This document shows, piece after piece, positions 31,028 through 39,661 of a stretch of DNA of 41,112 nucleotides. The notes below the pieces were generated by a model, which was not told the DNA's origin, ran no database searches, and was given only the letters and a program-made list of their open reading frames with translations. The position numbers were made by a program, and so were the translations under genes. How positions within the stretch are numbered: position 1 is the first letter of the stretch; each line of letters begins with the position of its first letter. Source of the stretch: JBKHHU01 sp046539045 (GTDB taxonomy: Bacteria; Planctomycetota; Phycisphaerae; SM23-33); contig JBKHHU010000007.1 of NCBI GenBank assembly GCA_046539045.1, positions 1 through 41,112 on the forward strand. The letters run 5' to 3'.

Positions 31028-31727
31028 TGGTCACACCTACCCTTCGCACGACGTCGATCTCGACCGAGGGGCTCATCGTCGAACAGATGCACACGCGCCG
31101 CATGTACATGCCCTTGGTCGTGGTCGGTCGGCTCTTCCGCACGAACTTGATGAAGTAGTCGATGTTCTCCACGAGCTTCTCGGAATCGAAGCTCAGCTTC
31201 CCGACCGGGACGTGCAGGTTTCCACCGTCGTCGTTGCGGTACTCCACCTTACCGGCGGAGAATTCTGCCACGGCGGTTGGGATGTCCTGGACGAGCGTAC
31301 CGGCCTTGGGCGAGGGCATGAGCCCCTGCGGACCCAGCACGCGACCCAGCGGGGCCACCATCTTCATCATCTGCGGGGTTGTGATCGCTACGTCGAAATC
31401 GGTCCAGCCGCCCTGGACCTTCTGCACCAGCTCTTCACCACCGGCTTCGACAGCACCGGCTTCCTTGGCCGCCTCGGCATCGTCGCCTTCGCAGAACGCG
31501 ATGACCCGACGCGTGCGCCCGATACCGTGGGGAAGAGAGATCGAACCACGCATCTGCTGATCAGCCTGCCGCGGGTCGATACCAAGGTGCATGACAAGTT
31601 CCACCGTCGCGTCGAATTTCGTGGCCGGGAAGCCCTTGAGAATTTCGACAGCTTCGGCGAGCGGCACCGGTGTTTCGGGAGCCTTCTCCCGAGCTTCCCG
31701 GTAGCGTTTGGAAAGTCGCTCAGCCAT
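31020..31727 (-). CDS. rplA: 50S ribosomal protein L1
   Basis: A 235-aa mobile L1-stalk protein involved in E-site tRNA release. ATKFDATVELVMHLGIDPRQADQQMRG (in part), VLGPQGLMPSPKAGT and FIKFVRKSRPTTTKGMYMRRV are diagnostic. Length is normal. It is 78 nt below rplK and overlaps rplJ. L1 usually represses the rplK-rplA mRNA; no clear copy of its rRNA-like site was identified. Confidence 0.97.
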   Translation of the reverse strand: MAERLSKRYREAREKAPETPVPLAEAVEILKGFPATKFDATVELVMHLGIDPRQADQQMRGSISLPHGIGRTRRVIAFCEGDDAEAAKEAGAVEAGGEELVQKVQGGWTDFDVAITTPQMMKMVAPLGRVLGPQGLMPSPKAGTLVQDIPTAVAEFSAGKVEYRNDDGGNLHVPVGKLSFDSEKLVENIDYFIKFVRKSRPTTTKGMYMRRVCICSTMSPSVEIDVVRRVGVTNE

Positions 31728-31805
31728 GGTTCACCTTTCGTCTGTACGAGACTCCCACTGTTCTTCGCCCGTGGTCAGGCGGCCCCAACAACAGGGCAGG
31801 TTCAG

Positions 31806-32231
31806 CTATTCCGTGACGACAATGCCCATGCTGCGGGCGGTGCCTTCGATGATCCTGGAGGCGTTGTCCAGATCGAAGGCGTTCAGGTCGTTCATCTTCT
31901 TTTCGGCGATCTGCTTGCACTGATCGCGGGTGACGGTTCCGACCTTGTTCTTGTTCGGTTCGCCGGAGCCCTTCTCCAGACCGGCGGCTTCCTTCAGAAG
32001 GAACGCTGCGGGGGGGCTCTTGACGACGAACTCGAAGGAGCGATCGCCGTAGACGGTGATTTCCACCGGGACGGGGGCTCCGTTCATGTCCTTCGTGCGG
32101 TCGTTGAACTGCTGCACGAACTGACCGATATTGACGTTTTGGGCACCGAGGGCAGGACCGATCGGCGGGGCCGGGGTCGCCTGACCACCTGGGGCCTGAA
32201 GCTTGATTTTACCTACAATTTCCTTGGCCAT
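31806..32231 (-). CDS. rplK: 50S ribosomal protein L11
   Basis: A 141-aa protein of the GTPase-associated centre, the thiostrepton target region. The N-terminal domain has KLQAPGGQATPAPPIGPALG with its Pro-rich face; the C-terminal rRNA-binding domain ends GTARSMGIVVTE. Length is exactly typical. It is 82 nt below nusG. Confidence 0.97.
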   Translation of the reverse strand: MAKEIVGKIKLQAPGGQATPAPPIGPALGAQNVNIGQFVQQFNDRTKDMNGAPVPVEITVYGDRSFEFVVKSPPAAFLLKEAAGLEKGSGEPNKNKVGTVTRDQCKQIAEKKMNDLNAFDLDNASRIIEGTARSMGIVVTE

Positions 32232-32313
32232 GATTTACTCTCAGTTACTTCGGGGTTCGAAGCGCGGTTGGTCGGGGGTTACAGGCCCGGCAGCAGGCCC
32301 ACGGGCGGATGCC

Positions 32314-32871
32314 TCAGGCCTTTTCCACCTGCCAGTATTCCAGTTCCACCGGGGTGGCCCTGCCGAAGATCGTAACCACGACCCGGACCAGGCCCTTGTC
32401 GGGCAGAACCTCTTCGACGGCGCCTTCGAAGTTCTCGAACGCGCCTTCCTTGATCTTGACTTGATCGCCCTGCTCGAACTCGACCGAGACCGGTGTGCCT
32501 TCCTCGGCCTTTTCAACCTGCATGAGCATCTTGTCTACGTCGCCCTGCTTCATGGGCGTGGGTCGCCCGGCAGAGCCGATGAAGTCGCCCACACCGTTGG
32601 TCTCGCGGATCAGGAACCAGGCATCCTCGCCGATGGCCCCGTTCTCGTCCAGGTCCATCTCGATGAAGACGTACCCGGGGTACATCTTCCGCTCGACGGT
32701 CTTTTTCTTCTTGTCGCCGCGGCCTCGCGGTGCAGGACGCTTTTCGGTCGGCACGAGAATCTTGCCGATCTTGTCTTCCAGCCCCTCGATCTTGACCTTG
32801 CGGATCAAGGCATCGCGGACCTGGGTCTCGCGGTTGGAGGCGACTCGCAATACATACCACTGTTTGGACAT
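32314..32871 (-). CDS. nusG: Transcription termination/antitermination factor NusG
   Basis: A 185-aa factor that binds the polymerase clamp and links it to Rho or to ribosomal S10. The NGN domain (KQWYVLRVASNRETQVRDAL, with MYPGYVFIEMD near 65) is followed by a KOW domain (FEQGDQVKIKEGAFENFEGAV). A basic loop (RGRGDKKKKTVERK) interrupts the NGN domain. It is 34 nt below secE, the conserved pair. Confidence 0.96.
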   Translation of the reverse strand: MSKQWYVLRVASNRETQVRDALIRKVKIEGLEDKIGKILVPTEKRPAPRGRGDKKKKTVERKMYPGYVFIEMDLDENGAIGEDAWFLIRETNGVGDFIGSAGRPTPMKQGDVDKMLMQVEKAEEGTPVSVEFEQGDQVKIKEGAFENFEGAVEEVLPDKGLVRVVVTIFGRATPVELEYWQVEKA

Positions 32872-32905
32872 GGAACGTCTTTCCTTGGTTCGTCTTCAGG
32901 TAGTT

Positions 32906-33310
32906 CTACCAACCGATCCGGACGCCCATCTGGCTGAACAGCAGTATGAACAGCAGATCCACCACCGCCAGCAGGACCGCCATGATGAACGTGGCGACCA
33001 GCACGACCTTCGTGGAACCGATGACTTCCTTCTTGCTGGACCAGGCGACTTTCTTCATCTCGCTTTCGGTGGCAATCAGGAAATCCGCCGATTTGGCCCG
33101 GTTCATCATCCAGAACATCAGCCCCGCCAGCGCCGCGACCAGCAGCACAGGGATACCGAACCGCACGTAAGAACTCTCTGCCCAGTCGTATCCGGTCAGC
33201 TGCCGACTGAGAATGTAGGCACCGACCAAACCGATGAGCATCACGCCGATAAACGTTCCGACGCGGGTGTATCGTCCCTGGTTCTTTTTGTAGATCTCGA
33301 TGGTAGACAC
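32906..33310 (-). CDS. secE: Preprotein translocase subunit SecE (three-segment form)
   Basis: SecE clamps SecY in the translocon. I place the start at GTG 33310 (MSTIEIYKKNQGRYTRVG), with AAGGA 9 nt upstream, giving 134 aa. There are hydrophobic stretches at about residues 18-38, 48-68 and 100-125; the conserved amphipathic segment (EMKKVAWSSKKEVIGSTKVV) precedes the last one. Many bacteria have a one-segment SecE of about 60 aa, so this is the long form. The open frame continues 40 codons upstream to an ATG without a convincing ribosome-binding site, so the start is uncertain. Confidence 0.88.
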   Translation of the reverse strand: MSTIEIYKKNQGRYTRVGTFIGVMLIGLVGAYILSRQLTGYDWAESSYVRFGIPVLLVAALAGLMFWMMNRAKSADFLIATESEMKKVAWSSKKEVIGSTKVVLVATFIMAVLLAVVDLLFILLFSQMGVRIGW

Positions 33311-33323
33311 GATCGCGGATCCT

Positions 33324-33473
33324 TCAATTCGCCGCGCCGGCAGGGAGACTGCTCCAGGCGAGACGTAGACCTTGTTGCACGGAAAGCAAGGCACCGGCAG
33401 GAATGCGACAAAAGCAGCCACGGACACCACCGCTCCCAGACTCGGGAACGTCGGAGCCGTCGTGGCTGGTCAT
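33324..33473 (-). CDS. Possible 49-aa leader ORF between tRNA-Trp and secE
   Basis: An ATG at 33473 follows AGAGGAAAC, a good ribosome-binding site, and the frame runs 49 codons to a TGA 13 nt before the secE GTG. The product (MTSHDGSDVPESGSGG...) has no recognisable domain. GC-rich third positions hold only for the first dozen codons, after which the secE frame looks more coding. It may be an upstream ORF coupled to secE, or the true secE start followed by a frameshift, or chance. Confidence 0.25.
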   Translation of the reverse strand: MTSHDGSDVPESGSGGVRGCFCRIPAGALLSVQQGLRLAWSSLPAGAAN

Positions 33474-33529
33474 TGTTTCCTCTTCCGGGGCTTACCGGAT
33501 CCCGCGTCGGCGGGAGGCGGCAATATCAG

Positions 33530-33602
<73 letters not shown>

Positions 33603-33615
33603 GTATCGGCGGTTC

Positions 33616-33669
33616 GGCGGCGCCGGGACTCCCGTCGGCCCGATGGGCCGGGGATGTCACGACGCCGCC
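33616..33669 (-). promoter_or_regulatory. Long bipartite hairpin between rpmG and tRNA-Trp
   Basis: An outer GGCGGCG/CGCCGCC stem (33663-33669 with 33616-33622) encloses an inner CGGCCC/GGGCCG stem with a 3-nt loop (33636-33650). It lies 13 nt upstream of the tRNA 5' end and starts just after the rpmG stop. It could be an RNA-processing signal that separates mRNA from tRNA. Confidence 0.35.
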
Positions 33670-33679
33670 TTCCCGACGA

Positions 33680-33847
33680 TTACTTTCTCTTGATTTTGTG
33701 TTCCGTGTGCTTCCGTTCGCGCGGACAGTACTTGCTGAGCGTGATTTTCGGCATCCCGCCCTGCGTCCGCACGTTGGTACGGTAGTTCAGCTCCTTACAG
33801 GAACTGCACTGCATCCACACGTATTCACGGGCCTTCGATTTGGCCAT
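33680..33847 (-). CDS. rpmG: 50S ribosomal protein L33
   Basis: A 55-aa protein read directly between tuf and tRNA-Trp. It begins MAKSKAREYVWMQCSSCKELNY and has KITLSKYCPRERKHT in the second half. The first zinc knuckle (C14, C17) is intact, but the second has only C41: the usual fourth Cys is Glu44. His47 or His50 might substitute as ligand. It starts 6 nt after the tuf stop. Confidence 0.95.
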   Translation of the reverse strand: MAKSKAREYVWMQCSSCKELNYRTNVRTQGGMPKITLSKYCPRERKHTEHKIKRK

Positions 33848-33853
33848 GACAAC

Positions 33854-35056
<1,203 letters not shown>

Positions 35057-35203
35057 TACTCTTGCTCCTCTTGCCTTATCGTGTATTTGCGAACAATCGT
35101 TGTATCAGCCTGAGACTTCCCACTCCCTGCAACCGGAAGGCGCGAGAGAACTGCATAAACAGGCTTGTTCCGTTGCGAACTGTCCACTGGTCCGCCAACC
35201 GAA

Positions 35204-35275
35204 AGCTGCTGATGGGGGTCGAACCCATGGCCTCGTCCTTACCAAGGACGCGCTCTACCACTGAGCTACAGCAGC
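35204..35275 (-). tRNA. trnT: tRNA-Thr (GGT)
   Basis: A complete 72-nt cloverleaf with acceptor GCTGCTG/CAGCAGC, anticodon loop CTTGGTAAG giving GGU, and T-loop TTCGACC. CCA is not encoded. It is the first gene after the promoter and lies 147 nt above tuf, like the thrT-tufB arrangement of E. coli but without the Tyr and Gly tRNAs. Confidence 0.95.
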
Positions 35276-35344
35276 ACACGCTTCGTGGACAAAACATGCC
35301 TCTGACAGGGTGCAGAAACACCCCGGACCAGAGATAGATCGCTT

Positions 35345-35372
35345 ACTATACAGCACTCAAATCGGGTGTCAA
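35345..35372 (-). promoter_or_regulatory. Promoter of the tRNA-Thr-tuf-...-rpoBC block
   Basis: A perfect TTGACA (35367-35372) and TATAGT (35345-35350) with 16-nt spacing lie on the minus strand, about 70 nt above tRNA-Thr. An A-rich tract (CTAAAAAG) immediately upstream could act as an UP element. This is one of the two best promoters in the window. Confidence 0.75.
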
Positions 35373-35565
35373 AGACTTTTTAGAGGCCCGTGGAACTTTT
35401 TGAGCCTCTGGCTACAACGACTCCGAAGCCACCGTCACTTGCCGGTTTCTTCAAGCCTCGGAATTCTGGATCATCGCCGTTCTCGCTCCTGATCGCAACC
35501 CTTTTTCCCGCGATTGGACGAGATTTCGCACGACCATGCCCCCTCCGCCGCCGGGGTCGGTGAAT

Positions 35566-36633
35566 CTACCGCACACGCCGGAACACCGCCGTCTCGGCGA
35601 ATGACCCCAGCCGCTCGAACCGGTCGTCCTCCCGATCGAACGCATCAACCGCCGGCGTGACCCCAGGCCAGTCCGGATTGTCGTAGTCGTCGAAGGCCAT
35701 GATCCCGCCCGGCTCGACCATGTCCTTATAGAGCAGGATGTCTTTGCCGACCCCCTCCTGGCTGTGATCGCCGTCGACGAAAATGAAATGGTAGGTCCTC
35801 GCCCCGGCCGCCGACACCGCCGCGGCGTCCGTGGAGTATTTCTGAATCAGCGTCACATCCTCTTCCGGAACGTGCAGGAAATGCAGGTTTCGCCGCACTA
35901 CCGTCGGGCTCACCGGAAGACCGGTGGCCCAGTCCCGGTTGCCCTTCCCGTAAAACCCCTCCAGCGGGTCGATCAGTGTCAGCCTCACCCGCTCCCGGTG
36001 ACAGCAGAGCAGATCGTACATCAGGCACGCGTTGGACCCGGACATGGTGCCGATCTCCAGAATCCGCAGTTCCGGCTCTTCCAGGCTCAGCGCAGCCAAC
36101 AGCCGCAATACCGGGTTCTGGATGTTCCCGCCCAGGCGCCCCAGCAGCATGTCCTCCACGCTGCAGATGCGGCTTTCCAGGTACCGCAACACCTCCACCC
36201 GCAACTCCAGGCCGAGCTTCGGCAGCCACTGCTCCATCAGAACCCGTTCATCCTCCTCCGAGAGCCTGCGCGAGAAGCGGTGGAACCGCTTGGTGATGTG
36301 TTGCCGCTGCACCCGGTCACGCAGGTCGGCAATTTCTGTCTTCAGTTTCGCCGAATCCGCTTCCTGCTGAGCCTTGAGCTTACCGAGTTCGTCGCCCAGC
36401 GTGCCCCGGGCCCGGCGGCGGACCCACACCAGGGCTGTAAACAGGACCGCCAGCGTCAGCACGCCCCCGGCCAGCCGTAGAGCCCAGTGCAGATCCAGAA
36501 CCAGCACCACGAGCCCCGCCAGAGCGAGAAGAAACTCCAGGCCCAGAAAACCGGTCATCGACCGCAGCGTCTCCGACAGCGCATTACCCCGGTTGAGCGG
36601 CAGACTCCTTGCGGGCTTCTGTGCGTTCGGCAT
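35566..36633 (-). CDS. Membrane-anchored class I SAM methyltransferase-like protein
   Basis: A 355-aa protein. Two hydrophobic segments (about 28-47 and 53-71) form an N-terminal hairpin anchor, followed by a Lys/Glu/Gln-rich coiled-coil-like stretch (about 80-112). The C-terminal domain is Rossmann-like: LRILEIGTMSGSN at 189-201 (motif I), LIDPLEGFY at 220-228 and FIFVDGDHSQ near 283-292, the pattern of Methyltransf_24-type enzymes. Substrate is unknown; many relatives act on sugars or small metabolites. AAAGGAGG lies 6 nt before the ATG at 36633, which decides the start over an in-frame Met 20 codons upstream. It is divergent from the ABC exporter. Confidence 0.8.
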   Translation of the reverse strand: MPNAQKPARSLPLNRGNALSETLRSMTGFLGLEFLLALAGLVVLVLDLHWALRLAGGVLTLAVLFTALVWVRRRARGTLGDELGKLKAQQEADSAKLKTEIADLRDRVQRQHITKRFHRFSRRLSEEDERVLMEQWLPKLGLELRVEVLRYLESRICSVEDMLLGRLGGNIQNPVLRLLAALSLEEPELRILEIGTMSGSNACLMYDLLCCHRERVRLTLIDPLEGFYGKGNRDWATGLPVSPTVVRRNLHFLHVPEEDVTLIQKYSTDAAAVSAAGARTYHFIFVDGDHSQEGVGKDILLYKDMVEPGGIMAFDDYDNPDWPGVTPAVDAFDREDDRFERLGSFAETAVFRRVR

Positions 36634-36772
36634 CGAGCGCCTCCTTTCAGGTTTGAGCACCCCCATTTTTCCGGGAGCAGCGTAGTTTTGCAAGCGTCCG
36701 GACGTGAAAAGCTTCGCACCCGTCGGCCGGGGTGGGCGCGGGCGAGAGGCAACCCACGAAACCGACCGGCGG

Positions 36773-36801
36773 TTGCGACCGGCACCGGATGCCGCTACGA
36801 T
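36773..36801 (+). promoter_or_regulatory. Candidate promoter of the ABC exporter gene
   Basis: TTGCGA (36773-36778) and TACGAT (36796-36801) are 17 nt apart in the divergent spacer, about 46 nt above the ATG. Each hexamer matches the consensus at four of six positions. Confidence 0.45.
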
Positions 36802-36847
36802 TTTCTGTCTATCAGTACGAACTCATTGCCTGGAGAGAGCTGTCCCA

Positions 36848-38611
36848 ATGAATTCCAAATGGAGTGATCTGAAACGATTCGCACGGGTGTACGTCAGGCC
36901 GCGCTGGAAGATGTTCACCTTCGTCCAGTGCCTGCACGTGATCGCCGTGATACTGGTACTGATCCCGCCGCTGCTGATCCGGTACGGAATCGACGACGCG
37001 ATCCCCGCCAAGAATTTCACCGGCCTGGCCATCGCCTCCGGTGTTCTGGTGCTGATCTTCGTCCTCTTTACGTTCATTCATTACCTGAAGACGTACTGGG
37101 GTCATGAGGTCGCCCAGCGCATCACCTCCCGCTTGAGGGACGATCTGTACTCGCACTGCCAGAAGCTGTCGATGTCGTTCCACGACAGGCGGAAGACCGG
37201 CGGGATGCTGTCGCGGATTGTCGACGACATCAACGTGATTCAGGAAGTGGTCCATCACGGCCCGGAGGTATTCGTCCTGGCGGTGGTGATGATCAGCGGA
37301 TGTGCGGCATTGATGTTCTATTTCAGCTGGAAGCTGGCGTTGGCGGCGCTGGTGTTCCTTCCGTTGCTGGTCTGGCACGTGCGGAGAACGGGCCTGCGGA
37401 TGTGGGAGGAATTCCGCCACGTCCGCAAGAAGAAGGAATCGCTTTCGGACCTGCTGGAAGAGAACTTCAACGGCATCGCGATCATCAAGGCGTTCATCGC
37501 AGAGCCCCGCGAATCCGAGAACGTTCGCGAGGAAAACGAGCATCATTACAACAGTCGCATGGGCGTGATCCGCTATATGTCGCGGATGTTCCCCGGGGCC
37601 GCTCTTATCAACGCCCTGGCGATGGGGGTGGTTCTGCTGTACGGCGGGTACCTCACCATGGCCGAGGCGATTTCCATCGGCACGCTGGCGGCGTTTTTCT
37701 TCTACCTTCAGCGGTTCCTCCAGCCGATCGTGCGTGCGGTGATGATGCTCGAGCATGCGGGGCAGTTCTTCGCGAGCATCGAGCGATTCCACGAATACAT
37801 GGACATCTCGCCCGACATCCGCGACCACGACGGCTCGGAAGATCTCAAGGACTGTGCCGGAGAGGTCACCTTCGAGAACGTGGAGTTCTCTTACGATCAC
37901 CAGCGGCCGATCCTCAAGGACGTGAGCCTGCACGCCGATCCGGGGCAGATGATCGCCCTGGTCGGCCCGAGCGGAGCGGGAAAGACCACCGTGATCCGGA
38001 TGATCCCGCGGTTCTATGAGCCCCAGCAGGGCCGGGTGCTGGTGGACGGCAGGGACATTCGCGACATCACGCTGCGGTCGCTGCGGTCGCACATCGGGAT
38101 CGTCATGCAGGATGACTTCCTGTTTTCCGGTTCGGTGGCGGAGAACATTTCCTACGGCCGGCCCGACGCCACTGGCGAGGAGGTGATCGAGGCGGCCAGG
38201 ATGGCCAACGCCGACGCGTTCGTGCAAGAGCTGCCGGAGAAGTACGATACGCCCATCGGCAAGCGCGGGCTGACGCTTTCGGAGGGCCAGCGTCAGCGAC
38301 TGTCTATCGCCCGGGCCCTGCTGAAGAACCCGCAGATCCTGCTGCTGGACGAGGCGACCTCGTCGGTCGATCCGGAGACGGAGTTGCTGATCCAGAACGC
38401 GGTGGACCGTCTCAAGAGCGGACGCACCACCTTCGCCATTGCCCACCGGCTCAGCACGATCTTCCAGGCGGATCAGATCCTGTTTGTCAATGACGGCAGG
38501 ATCATTGAACACGGAACCCACCAGGAACTGCTCGATGCCGATGGAGAGTACGCCCGCTTCTTCGACATCCAGTTCCGCAAGCTCCAGCGGCCGGAAACGC
38601 CCACCGCCTGA
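36848..38611 (+). CDS. ABC exporter, fused membrane and ATPase domains (MsbA-like)
   Basis: A 587-aa half-transporter expected to work as a homodimer in the inner membrane. Six hydrophobic segments span about residues 22-310 and include the family region VAQRITSRLRDDLYSH. The ATPase domain (about 338-575) has Walker A GPSGAGKT at 373-380, Q-loop VMQDD near 419, signature LSEGQ at 478-482 (a Glu in place of the usual Gly), Walker B ILLLDEATS at 497-505 and H-loop AHRLS at 532-536. The family includes lipid, polysaccharide and drug exporters, and the substrate cannot be inferred. The ATG at 36848 has GGAGAG upstream; in-frame codons further upstream lack support. Confidence 0.92.
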   Translation: MNSKWSDLKRFARVYVRPRWKMFTFVQCLHVIAVILVLIPPLLIRYGIDDAIPAKNFTGLAIASGVLVLIFVLFTFIHYLKTYWGHEVAQRITSRLRDDLYSHCQKLSMSFHDRRKTGGMLSRIVDDINVIQEVVHHGPEVFVLAVVMISGCAALMFYFSWKLALAALVFLPLLVWHVRRTGLRMWEEFRHVRKKKESLSDLLEENFNGIAIIKAFIAEPRESENVREENEHHYNSRMGVIRYMSRMFPGAALINALAMGVVLLYGGYLTMAEAISIGTLAAFFFYLQRFLQPIVRAVMMLEHAGQFFASIERFHEYMDISPDIRDHDGSEDLKDCAGEVTFENVEFSYDHQRPILKDVSLHADPGQMIALVGPSGAGKTTVIRMIPRFYEPQQGRVLVDGRDIRDITLRSLRSHIGIVMQDDFLFSGSVAENISYGRPDATGEEVIEAARMANADAFVQELPEKYDTPIGKRGLTLSEGQRQRLSIARALLKNPQILLLDEATSSVDPETELLIQNAVDRLKSGRTTFAIAHRLSTIFQADQILFVNDGRIIEHGTHQELLDADGEYARFFDIQFRKLQRPETPTA

Positions 38612-38669
38612 GCAGCAGCGATTTCCGTGCCGGCACCATGTCCGTTGCGACAAGAGGTTTGCGTCTGAA

Positions 38670-38698
38670 TTGACAGCGTCCCGGCCGGAAGCTAGCAT
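38670..38698 (+). promoter_or_regulatory. Candidate promoter of the lipoprotein gene
   Basis: A perfect TTGACA (38670-38675) and TAGCAT (38693-38698) are 17 nt apart. The -10 overlaps the first possible ATG (38697), which argues that translation begins further downstream. Confidence 0.5.
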
Positions 38699-38762
38699 GG
38701 ACTCATGGATCCCGCGGGGATCGCTACCGCCAACCGGGTATACCTCCAATGGGCCAGCCAAT

Positions 38763-39617
38763 TTGAGTCTGTCACGATTGATCATACTTCCCCTGCTCGG
38801 AGGGGTTCTGTTTGCCTCCGGGTGTCCGAGAACGCCGGATCCGCAGGAGCCGCCCATGCCCCGCGGCAAGGAGGCGGTCTTCGGGTCCGAGCAGGCGGAA
38901 TCCGCCGACCGGCAGAAGCAATCGGTATTGCTGGTGAGCGTGGCGATCATGACGGTGGAACTGCCCGTCGGCCAGCTCAGCCGCTCGGAGGAAGTCTGGA
39001 GCTACCTGAACGAGGAGCAGGTAGCGGTAGCCCGCAACGGCGTGGTCGGGCGCAACGGGTTCCGCATCGGGACCTGCAGCAAGGAAAGCTGGTCGGACCT
39101 GAGGAACGTGCTGCAGAGGCTCACGGGCAGTGCATTGAAGTCGCAGCAGATCACCGCCCTGCCCGGACGCGGATTCCCGATCGTGGTGGGAAGGAACCAG
39201 CCCGCCCAGACCATCTTCACCTACAAGGAAGACGGCAGCTTGAGCGGTAGGGACTATCCTGCCGGGGACAACCTGCTGCTGTTCGTTTTCACGTTGAATC
39301 CGGAGGATCGGAGCAAGCTGATGGTCAGCGGAATGCCGCAGATCCGGACCCTCAAGGAGAAGGACAAGCTGATCAAGACCCGCTCGGGGCTGAGCCTTGT
39401 ACGAGAACCGGAGCGTTTCGCCTTCAGCGAGATGGTGTTTCAGTCGATGATTCCCGAGGAGGACCTTTTGGTGATCGGGCCCGGAGCGGCCAGTTCCAAC
39501 CCTTCCGGGCTGGGGCACCACTTCCTGACCCATCAGCGTGACGGCATGTTGTTTGAGACATTGCTTATCGTAGTGCCAAGGGTTTACGTCCAGGAGTTGA
39601 AGAGTCCCCCGCAATAA
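38763..39617 (+). CDS. Putative lipoprotein of unknown function
   Basis: I do not recognise a named family. From the TTG at 38763 the product (284 aa) begins with a compact lipoprotein signal: LSLSRLIILPLLGG, then FASGC, with Cys21 as the lipidation site. A Pro-rich linker follows, then a globular part with VSVAIMTVELPVG, SEEVWSYLNEEQ and NGFRIGTC. It may therefore be anchored to a membrane on the outer side. An in-frame ATG at 38697 would add 22 residues, but it lies in the promoter -10. Neither start has a strong ribosome-binding site. It resembles uncharacterised planctomycete lipoproteins, from memory only. It sits between an ABC exporter and a sensor kinase, but no functional link is shown. 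Confidence 0.7.
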   Translation: MSLSRLIILPLLGGVLFASGCPRTPDPQEPPMPRGKEAVFGSEQAESADRQKQSVLLVSVAIMTVELPVGQLSRSEEVWSYLNEEQVAVARNGVVGRNGFRIGTCSKESWSDLRNVLQRLTGSALKSQQITALPGRGFPIVVGRNQPAQTIFTYKEDGSLSGRDYPAGDNLLLFVFTLNPEDRSKLMVSGMPQIRTLKEKDKLIKTRSGLSLVREPERFAFSEMVFQSMIPEEDLLVIGPGAASSNPSGLGHHFLTHQRDGMLFETLLIVVPRVYVQELKSPPQ

Positions 39618-39661
39618 GGTAGGCTGCCTTAATGCCATGAGAAAGAGGCCCCGGACGCTGT

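Noticed and set aside
36812..38950. A 712-codon minus-strand open frame opposite the ABC exporter
   Set aside because: Antisense shadow of a clear ABC transporter with all ATPase motifs on the plus strand.
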